A stretch of DNA of 5,564 nucleotides. Source: Methylococcaceae bacterium. Its GTDB lineage: Bacteria; Pseudomonadota; Gammaproteobacteria; Methylococcales; Methylomonadaceae. Shown here in pieces: positions 1 to 4,258 of this stretch (positions are counted from its first letter, which is position 1; each line of letters begins with the position of its first letter). A program made the position numbers and the translations under genes. The DNA lies in the NCBI GenBank assembly GCA_003155565.1, contig PMDM01000323.1:411-5974 (forward strand). The letters run 5' to 3'. The notes under the pieces were generated by a model. It saw nothing but the letters and a program-made list of their open reading frames with translations. It searched no databases and had not been told where the DNA came from.

Positions 1-1
1 G

Positions 2-1129
2 CGGCGCAAGATTTTGACTACGTTCGCCTATGGCACCGGCTTGGGGCCAACCCAGATGTCCCGTAATATCGCGGGCATCAGTGCACGGCAAATTTCCTTT
101 GTCGATCAACGTCAAGCCTCCACTGAAAAACTGGAGGCAGCCATCCACTACATTATCAACGCCTACAACCAGTTCCAGTTACCGCGCTATTGGGGCGACA
201 CCAAGCGGGCTGCGGCCGACGGTACCCAGTGGAATTTATACGAAAACAACCTGCTCTTGGAGCGACACATTCGGTATGGAGGCTATGGCGGCGTGGCCTA
301 TTATCACGCTAGCGACGCCTACATCGCGCTGTTCTCACATTTCATCCCTTGTGGTGCCTGGGAGGCTATCTATATTCTCGATGGCCTGACCAAGAACAAA
401 TCGGATATTCAGCCCGACATTTTACATGGTGATACGCAGGCACTGAGCGCTCCGGTCTACGGTTTAACATTTCTATTGGGCATTAAGCTGATGCCGCGCA
501 TACTCAACTGGAAAGACTTGAAGTGGTTTCGCCCGACCCCGCAGGAAGCGTACCAGCATATTGACGCGTTGTTCACCAAGGAAGCCATTGACTGGGACTT
601 GATCGCTTGCCATTTGCCGGATATGCTGCAAGTCGCCCAATCCATTCGGGCGGGCCGGATTTCACCCTCGACCATACTGCGCAAACTCGGCACAGCCAGC
701 CGAAAGAACAAGTTATATTTTGCATTTCGGGAACTGGGCAGGGTAGTTCGTACCACATTCTTGCTTGAGTATATTGGCGATGAAGACCTACGCCGCATCA
801 TTCAGGCAGCGCAAAATAAGTGCGAAGGCTTCAATCAGTTCGCCCAATGGGTTTATTTCGGAGCCGATACGATCACCGAAAACGTTCGCGATGACCAACT
901 GAAGATCATCAAATACAATCACTTGATCGCAAACCTGGTCATTTTCCATAATTGCCATACTATCACGCAGGCATTAAAGGAATTGGAGGCGGAAGGGATG
1001 AAGCTGACACTGGAACTAATTGCAGGCTTCAGTCCGTACCGGACATCCCACCTCAATCGCTTTGGACTATTCGATCTGAAAGAGCGATATCCGCTACCGA
1101 TTGACTATGGGATTATGTTTGAAATCTAG
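2..1129 (+). CDS. tnpA: Tn3-family transposase TnpA, C-terminal part (5' end cut by window edge)
   Basis: This is the DDE-type transposase that cuts and joins the ends of a Tn3-family replicative transposon. The reading frame is open to the left edge, so the TTG at 14 is not the true start; members are usually about 950-1000 residues and about 375 are visible. Counting from that TTG, FAYGTGLGPTQMSRN (4-18) is a family block and the catalytic triad is complete: D69 in AADGTQW, D140 in HGDTQ and E271 in NKCEG. Spacings of 71 and 131 residues, and about 100 residues after the Glu, match the family layout. HIRYGGYGGVAYYHASD (85-101) and NWKDLKWFRP are also typical. No frameshift or stop is seen, so the catalytic part looks intact. 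No resolvase or passenger gene is visible, and I could not identify a terminal inverted repeat downstream. Family assignment is firm; activity is unknown. Confidence 0.96.
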   Translation, partial: RRKILTTFAYGTGLGPTQMSRNIAGISARQISFVDQRQASTEKLEAAIHYIINAYNQFQLPRYWGDTKRAAADGTQWNLYENNLLLERHIRYGGYGGVAYYHASDAYIALFSHFIPCGAWEAIYILDGLTKNKSDIQPDILHGDTQALSAPVYGLTFLLGIKLMPRILNWKDLKWFRPTPQEAYQHIDALFTKEAIDWDLIACHLPDMLQVAQSIRAGRISPSTILRKLGTASRKNKLYFAFRELGRVVRTTFLLEYIGDEDLRRIIQAAQNKCEGFNQFAQWVYFGADTITENVRDDQLKIIKYNHLIANLVIFHNCHTITQALKELEAEGMKLTLELIAGFSPYRTSHLNRFGLFDLKERYPLPIDYGIMFEI

Positions 1130-1188
1130 GCGTGATGCGGGTTTCAGGTCACTACTATCCATTTACGAAGGAATCCTTACGCCTAGCC

Positions 1189-1595
1189 TTACTCATAAAA
1201 TGTGACACGATTCCGACCCTCATTTTTAGACCGATACAACGCGCTATCGGCCCGTTCAAACAAACCTGTCATCGACCCGACCCTTCAGGCAGATAGCGGG
1301 CAACCCCAATGGAAATCGTCATCCGGCAGATTTCCTGTTGGTCGCTGACCCCTTTGATCCGGGATTGTTCAACGGCCACTCAAATACTTTCAGCTACCTT
1401 GACGGCATCCCGTAATTCCGTTTCAGGGAGCAACACACAAAATTCTTTACCGCCATAGCGGGCTGCCGTATCCTTGCCCTTGATTTGTTTTTTTAAGGTT
1501 TCCCCAACGATTTTTATGACCCTGTCACCCAACAGATGGCCGTATGCATCATTGATATTTTTGAAATTATCAATATCTAACATCAGTATGCAGGG
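1189..1595 (-). pseudogene. Degenerate diguanylate cyclase (GGDEF domain) remnant
   Basis: Diguanylate cyclases make the second messenger c-di-GMP. The minus-strand translation shows the middle and end of a GGDEF domain. PCILMLDIDNFKNINDAYGH reads from about 1595, followed by KGKDTAARYGGKEFCVLLPE. An in-frame TGA lies at 1382-1380, where family members often have Arg, so it may be CGA changed to TGA. Reading past it gives VAVEQSRIKGVSDQQ and MTISIGVARYLPEG. Between about 1290 and 1268 the homology changes frame and resumes as FERADSALYRSKNEGRNRV, ending at TAA 1191-1189. The signature is GGKEF instead of GGDEF/GGEEF, and the inhibitory-site motif RxxD is KGKD. The first roughly 40 residues of the domain and any sensor region are missing. 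Truncation, a stop, a frameshift and a changed active-site residue together show a dead gene. The 67-residue open segment at 1380-1583 is only part of it. Confidence 0.9.
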
Positions 1596-1597
1596 AT

Positions 1598-1906
1598 ATG
1601 TTCGGCAAGTTGTTGAGTATTGCCTTGCTAGGCGCGGCCTTGTTCGGCGGAGCCATGTGGGGCGATAGGTTTGCTCATCCGCCGCAAGAAGTCCAGGCTC
1701 TCCAAAGTGAACTGCGCGAGGATTCGTTATCGCTTACCGATGCTTTGGTTATTTGGCATAAGTTAATCACAATCACCGACCCTTCCCCGCGTAACCTTAA
1801 GGCATTCCTGAACCGCTTGCGCTATTTCGCCAGCCGTTATTCCGGTGCGGTTGATAGCCAACACGAAGTGCAACTGGTAACTCCAAAGACCGACAATTAC
1901 CAGTAA
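1598..1906 (+). CDS. Small hypothetical protein with N-terminal hydrophobic helix
   Basis: I do not recognise this 102-residue protein. Residues 3-20 (LLSIALLGAALFGGA core) are hydrophobic after a Lys, which looks like a signal anchor or uncleaved signal; there is no clear AxA cleavage site. The rest is soluble in character: an acidic stretch (QSELREDS, 36-43) is followed by a probable helical section with basic residues (PRNLKAFLNRLRYFASRY, 64-81) and a polar tail. ATG 1598 is the first start after the upstream in-frame stop at 1562-1564. An AGGGA lies only one base before it, too close for a normal Shine-Dalgarno site. GGDEF homology on the other strand ends at about 1595, so this start abuts a probable recombination junction and the native 5' end may be lost. 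A perfect palindrome, CCAGTA-A-TACTGG (1900-1912), spans the stop codon. It could be a real small membrane-anchored protein or a fragment. Confidence 0.45.
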   Translation: MFGKLLSIALLGAALFGGAMWGDRFAHPPQEVQALQSELREDSLSLTDALVIWHKLITITDPSPRNLKAFLNRLRYFASRYSGAVDSQHEVQLVTPKTDNYQ

Positions 1907-2195
1907 TACTGGGCTGCGATCATTTTTTCAGGGGATACTAACCCCTTCAGGGTTGTTGAACCTGGGATATAGCAGGGCATGCAAACTTGGAGATTTAATT
2001 GGTGGAGTTGAATATTTTAGATATGCAATGAGAATGTTAAACAAGTAAATTCATTTTTGAACGTCCTCTTTGGGAGTTTATTGTGCTTAGCTCGAAGGTC
2101 TCTTGTGGGTCGAACTTGTATGTTTCACTTTGAAACTACAATGCAATTAGCCATGGTCTGGTATTGAGAAGTGTGAACTTCCAAAGTCGATGGTG

Positions 2196-2238
2196 ATTAA
2201 TGATACGAACTCAGATTTGATCAATCGTATGTATTAAT
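2196..2238. repeat. Compound inverted repeat around a TTGATCAA palindrome
   Basis: Left arm ATTAAT-g-ATACGA (2196-2208) is mirrored by TCGTAT-gt-ATTAAT (2225-2238), giving 12 paired bases interrupted by one unpaired base on one side and two on the other. The 16-base spacer ends with the perfect palindrome TTGATCAA (2217-2224). This is directly visible. Nested symmetry of this kind fits a protein-binding site or a structured RNA, but the function is not known and AT-rich arms raise the chance background. Confidence 0.4.
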
Positions 2239-2317
2239 GAAGCTGTAAATCTCCGCTGCCCAGTTTCCAGGAATCTCCACGGATCTTTCAGGTCAGTCTG
2301 ATTTAGCCTTATTGATA

Positions 2318-2323
2318 TATAAT
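2318..2323 (+). promoter_or_regulatory. Possible -10 box (TATAAT) upstream of the holin-family gene
   Basis: A perfect TATAAT lies 115 bases before the ATG at 2438 and is the only consensus -10 hexamer I noticed in this gap. No good -35 hexamer is found 16-18 bases upstream. A TG at 2313-2314 precedes the overlapping TATATA (2316-2321), which could act as an extended -10. It is tentative because of the missing -35. Confidence 0.25.
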
Positions 2324-2356
2324 GCGACTAAATTGGTATCTGGAAAATCTTCAATG

Positions 2357-2370
2357 TTTACACATGTAAA
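2357..2370. promoter_or_regulatory. TTTACA-CA-TGTAAA palindrome, possible operator
   Basis: Perfect 6-bp arms are separated by two bases. The site sits 34 bases downstream of the TATAAT and 68 bases before the start of the holin-family gene. Its size and symmetry suit a dimeric repressor. The regulator is unknown and chance occurrence in AT-rich DNA is possible. Confidence 0.3.
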
Positions 2371-2437
2371 AATTGGATGACACCCGTTATCAGCACGTTA
2401 TGAAGTTACACCTCACCAAGCTTGATCAAAGGTTTTT

Positions 2438-2779
2438 ATGCTCGCGTTCCTCGCACATCTAATTTTGACAGCTGCCTTGTTGTTGCTCGTGGCTAACCTC
2501 GTCCGTGGAGTTCAGGTGCAGGGCTGGGGTTCCGCACTCGTCGGCGCGATTGTTCTCGGTTTCGTAAATGCCATCATACGACCCCTTATGGTTCTGTTCA
2601 CATTACCCTTCACAATTCTTACCTTTGGACTCTTTCTCCTGGTTGTCAACGCGATGGTACTTTGGTTGGTAGCAATCCTCGTTCCAGGCATCCGTGTTCA
2701 GGGTTTTGGACCCGCATTTCTGGGGAGTCTGGTTCTCACGTTCCTCAATATGGTCGTTACGATACTGATACCACTGTAG
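2438..2779 (+). CDS. Phage holin 4_2 (YvlD-like) family integral membrane protein
   Basis: The 113-residue product is almost entirely hydrophobic and matches the small four-helix membrane family Phage_holin_4_2 (PF04020, YvlD-like). Probable helices are at about 3-22, 31-49, 55-80 and 90-111, linked by short GxxVQGxG turns. Key family signs are VNAIIRPLMVLFTLPFTILT (43-62) and LFLLVVNAMVLWLVA (65-79). An internal duplication is clear: residues 19-44 and 79-104 share about 14 of 26 positions, including V-Q-G-(W/F)-G and the V-L-x-F-x-N ending. The start is supported by AAAGG at 2428-2432, five bases before the ATG. Despite the name, most members sit outside prophages and their role is unproven; no lysis genes are nearby, so I would not infer lysis. 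It appears monocistronic and converges with yceH. Length is normal for the family, with no sign of damage. Confidence 0.9.
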   Translation: MLAFLAHLILTAALLLLVANLVRGVQVQGWGSALVGAIVLGFVNAIIRPLMVLFTLPFTILTFGLFLLVVNAMVLWLVAILVPGIRVQGFGPAFLGSLVLTFLNMVVTILIPL

Positions 2780-2943
2780 TTTCAGCGTATCAATACACTG
2801 GAAGGATTCAAAGATGCTCTGAGTGTAAATATTTATTTGAGCATTACCGGCACAACTCGTCTTACAGCAACTTGCAAAAAATCCCAATTACAGCGATTAA
2901 CTCCCTAAACAACTGGAACATTGATTACAGCTTATTCGAGATT
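2780..2943. other. Convergent intergenic gap between holin-family gene and yceH
   Basis: The 3' ends of the two genes face each other across 164 bp. A 6-bp inverted repeat, ATGCTC ... GAGCAT, encloses about 19 bases near 2814-2845, but no T-run follows on either strand, so I do not call it a terminator. On the minus strand a TTTTTT run (complement of 2876-2881) is preceded only by a very weak stem. No gene is seen. Confidence 0.5.
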
Positions 2944-3597
2944 TTATTCAGATTGATGTTTGTATTTCTGCCTAAGTTCATCAAGGCTCAGTTGCAGTTC
3001 ATAGACTTGCTTTTCCAGAGCGTCGATTCTTTCCCGATCAGAGATTTCGGTTTCGATCTCGTCACTTTCTGTTGTCGACAAAGAAGACGATTGGGGGTTT
3101 CCGCTGAATAGATGGGCATAACGTGATTCGCGTTTTCCGGGTTCGCGGGGAATCTTGACTACTAATGGCTCTTCCCTAGCCATTAGGTTTGTAAGCTCGG
3201 CTTCGACTTCATTCACATCTTTGAAGTTGCACAATCGTTCCGTGCGATTTCTTAATTCCCCAGGCGTTTGCGGGCCTCGAAGGAACAACTCGCAAATAAT
3301 GCCTACAGCCTTTTCTGACAGCTGCAGAACTCCAAATTCGGTGTTACAGAAGCGATGTTGGTATTTTGTGACGCGACTGCCATCGACCCGACTCACCAGA
3401 TATTTTTTAATCAGTCCGTCGACTATATCTTGTACTGTGGACTCCTTCAATTCCAAAACTGGCTCTCGATTACTTTTCTGATTGCATGCGTTTACCAGCG
3501 CGTTCAGTGAAAGAGGGTATTGGTCAGGCGTTGTGATAGCTTTTTCGATCAAGCAACCTATCACCCGAGTTTCGTAAAGACTGAGATTCATATTCAT
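2944..3597 (-). CDS. yceH: YceH family protein (DUF480), winged-helix domains plus C-terminal coiled coil
   Basis: From ATG 3597 the product is 217 residues, close to the 215 of E. coli YceH. Family blocks appear in order: [12 protein letters not shown] (8-19), the run from TTPDQYPLS to [12 protein letters not shown] (22-47), [14 protein letters not shown] (75-88), [12 protein letters not shown] (107-118) and [17 protein letters not shown] (150-166). DUF480 proteins fold as tandem winged-helix domains; their biochemical role is not established. A polar Ser/Glu-rich linker (about 167-186) leads to a heptad-like segment around [19 protein letters not shown], a probable coiled coil that would support dimers. 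ATG 3597 is chosen because homology begins there, although its only nearby AGGA is 15 bases away. An in-frame TTG at 3654 has a much better ribosome site and would add 19 residues. The gene stands alone and diverges from the neprosin-like gene. Confidence 0.93.
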   Translation of the reverse strand: MNMNLSLYETRVIGCLIEKAITTPDQYPLSLNALVNACNQKSNREPVLELKESTVQDIVDGLIKKYLVSRVDGSRVTKYQHRFCNTEFGVLQLSEKAVGIICELFLRGPQTPGELRNRTERLCNFKDVNEVEAELTNLMAREEPLVVKIPREPGKRESRYAHLFSGNPQSSSLSTTESDEIETEISDRERIDALEKQVYELQLSLDELRQKYKHQSE

Positions 3598-3636
3598 GGT
3601 ATCGTTTGGAAATCCTGGGTCGTCGTCGCAGGTTAG

Positions 3637-3650
3637 AGCGATTAATCGCT
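3637..3650. promoter_or_regulatory. Perfect 14-bp palindrome AGCGATTAATCGCT in the yceH leader
   Basis: This site is fully self-complementary without a spacer. It lies 40 bases before the yceH ATG and roughly 30-44 bases after the start point predicted from the promoter at 3687-3715. The position and symmetry fit an operator for a dimeric DNA-binding protein. YceH itself contains winged-helix folds, so autoregulation is conceivable, but that is inference. It also overlaps the extra codons used if translation begins at the TTG at 3654. Confidence 0.45.
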
Positions 3651-3651
3651 G

Positions 3652-3665
3652 CAAACTTCCTCCCC
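3652..3665 (-). promoter_or_regulatory. Strong Shine-Dalgarno site before an in-frame TTG of yceH
   Basis: Read on the minus strand, GGGGAGGAAG (3665-3656) is followed, four bases after GGAGG, by TTG at 3654-3652 in the yceH frame. Starting there would give a 236-residue protein with 19 residues ahead of the conserved MNMNLSL start. No comparable site precedes ATG 3597. The site therefore raises a real alternative start, or a leader whose translation overlaps the palindrome at 3637-3650. Confidence 0.4.
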
Positions 3666-3686
3666 GCAACCAGGCATCAAACGCCA

Positions 3687-3715
3687 ATCATAAGCTATTC
3701 TCAGAAACCCAACAA
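3687..3715 (-). promoter_or_regulatory. Likely sigma70-type promoter of yceH
   Basis: On the minus strand, TTGTTG (3715-3710) and TATGAT (3692-3687) are separated by exactly 17 bases. The -10 matches the consensus at five of six positions and the -35 at three of six. Transcription would begin near 3680, giving a leader of about 83 bases to ATG 3597. That start point excludes the longest possible reading-frame start at 3687. Strength is moderate at best. Confidence 0.45.
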
Positions 3716-3758
3716 TAAAGGCTATGGCTGAACAAACGAAATCTAACTCATCTTTTTT

Positions 3759-3792
3759 CGTAAATGACCGCACTCCATAGCGGTCATTTACG
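3759..3792. repeat. Perfect 13-bp inverted repeat with 8-base loop
   Basis: Arms CGTAAATGACCGC (3759-3771) and GCGGTCATTTACG (3780-3792) are perfectly complementary around the loop ACTCCATA. A T6 run (3753-3758) lies on the left flank, so in neither direction is the hairpin followed by a U-run, and it is not a classical terminator. It sits just upstream of the yceH promoter inside the divergent intergenic region. The perfect arms suggest a maintained element, such as a dispersed REP-like palindrome or a structured barrier; which one cannot be decided from one copy. Confidence 0.7.
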
Positions 3793-4221
3793 GTTATTAT
3801 TGGCGTTAATCGGTATCCGACCCACAACAGCCACTCAGATATATTTAAATAACGATAAAGTTAAGATAAACACACTGGTATGAAATAATCGTTCTCAATA
3901 ACGTGGATTGCGATTATTGTTAATTTAAAAACATCTTATGAAGCTTTTTATGCATCCAAAAGTTAAAAATATCAATAAGCTCCAGAGTTTAAGCGTTTTT
4001 TCTTCGCCAATCCAATAAGGTGGTAATTTTTTACAAAATTGTAGTGAAATATTAAATTGTGATTCGCTTTAACAAGCTCATAATCGTAACTGAAATGTGC
4101 TTATGGCTGGAGGTCTTCAGTCTATAAAGGGGTTGAAAACAGGTATTTTCCATTTGGTACGCCGTTAAACCTAATGTGAGCGGAAATTTTAAAGAAAGGT
4201 CGGCTCAGTCGCTGCCGGTCA
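3793..4221. other. AT-rich non-coding stretch upstream of the neprosin-like gene
   Basis: I find no credible ORF or RNA gene here; base composition is clearly more AT-rich than the neighbouring genes. Visible structure includes an 8-bp inverted repeat, AATAATCG (3884-3891) and CGATTATT (3911-3918) with a 19-base spacer, and TACAA-AA-TTGTA at 4032-4043. A TATAAA follows the TCTTCAGTC near 4115-4123 and could be a -10, but I see no convincing -35. CGGC/GCCG half-sites flank TCAGTCGCT near 4201-4218. The length and A/T-runs would suit control by a nucleoid protein, which is inference. Confidence 0.5.
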
Positions 4222-4236
4222 ATCAATTAAATTGAT
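4222..4236. promoter_or_regulatory. ATCAATT-A-AATTGAT palindrome just before the neprosin-like gene
   Basis: Perfect 7-bp arms surround one central base. The site ends 12 bases before the GGAG ribosome site and 22 bases before the ATG at 4259, so it lies in the leader or promoter-proximal zone. It could be an operator, or a small RNA stem near the ribosome site, although a one-base loop disfavours the latter. The low-complexity A/T sequence limits confidence. Confidence 0.35.
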
Positions 4237-4248
4237 CATTATTCTACT

Positions 4249-4252
4249 GGAG
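4249..4252 (+). promoter_or_regulatory. Shine-Dalgarno GGAG that fixes the start at 4259
   Basis: GGAG is followed after six bases by ATG 4259-4261, an ideal spacing. The same frame is open back to a TTG at 4232, but that start has no ribosome site, overlaps the palindrome and would put nine extra residues before a well-formed signal peptide. The ATG is therefore preferred. Confidence 0.8.
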
Positions 4253-4258
4253 AAACAT

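Larger units (their letters stand above)
1907..2437. other. 531-bp intergenic region without a recognisable gene
   Basis: I see no supportable ORF, tRNA or protein remnant here on either strand. Just after the preceding ORF are two small stem candidates: GGGG(7 nt)CCCC at 1931-1945, and CAGGGTT/AACCTG at 1948-1964 with one bulged base. Neither is followed by a T-run. Farther right are the compound inverted repeat at 2196-2238, a TATAAT at 2318-2323, the palindrome at 2357-2370, and the 8-bp palindrome TTGATCAA at 2217-2224 and again at 2422-2429. The region is long for a simple promoter and may include decayed sequence or an unrecognised small RNA. Confidence 0.6.

Noticed and set aside
1176..1219. 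Candidate Tn3 terminal inverted repeat: on the reverse strand it begins GGGTCGGAATCG and ends GCGTAAG.
   Set aside because: Most of it encodes the conserved GGDEF C-terminus (NEGRNRVTFYE followed by TAA), so its sequence is explained by that gene remnant rather than by a transposon end.
1900..1928. CCAGTA-A-TACTGG palindrome plus later T6 run as an intrinsic terminator.
   Set aside because: The usable stem is about four pairs and ten bases separate it from the T-run, which is too weak and too distant.
1931..1964. Two small hairpins as a terminator for the 1598-1906 ORF.
   Set aside because: Short GC stems without a following T-run; the nearby T6 run (1923-1928) precedes them.
2438..2779. 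Prophage lysis cassette suggested by the holin family name.
   Set aside because: No endolysin, spanin or other phage gene is nearby, and this family is mostly found outside prophages.
2814..2846. ATGCTC/GAGCAT inverted repeat as a bidirectional terminator between the holin-family gene and yceH.
   Set aside because: The stem is short, the loop is about 19 bases and there is no T-run on either side.
2662..3111. 149-residue plus-strand open frame across the end of the holin-family gene, the gap and the 3' part of yceH.
   Set aside because: It shadows two well-supported genes, has no family resemblance and has the composition of antisense translation.
3642..3827. 61-residue minus-strand open frame upstream of yceH.
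   Set aside because: It runs through the perfect hairpin and the yceH promoter, lacks a ribosome site and resembles no known protein.
4080..4230. Possible c-di-GMP (GEMM) riboswitch, considered because a GGDEF remnant is in the window.
   Set aside because: The conserved helices and linker motifs of that riboswitch are not visible here.
4232..4258. Longer start (TTG 4232) for the neprosin-like protein.
   Set aside because: It has no ribosome site, overlaps a palindrome and adds residues before a good signal peptide; ATG 4259 has GGAG at ideal spacing.
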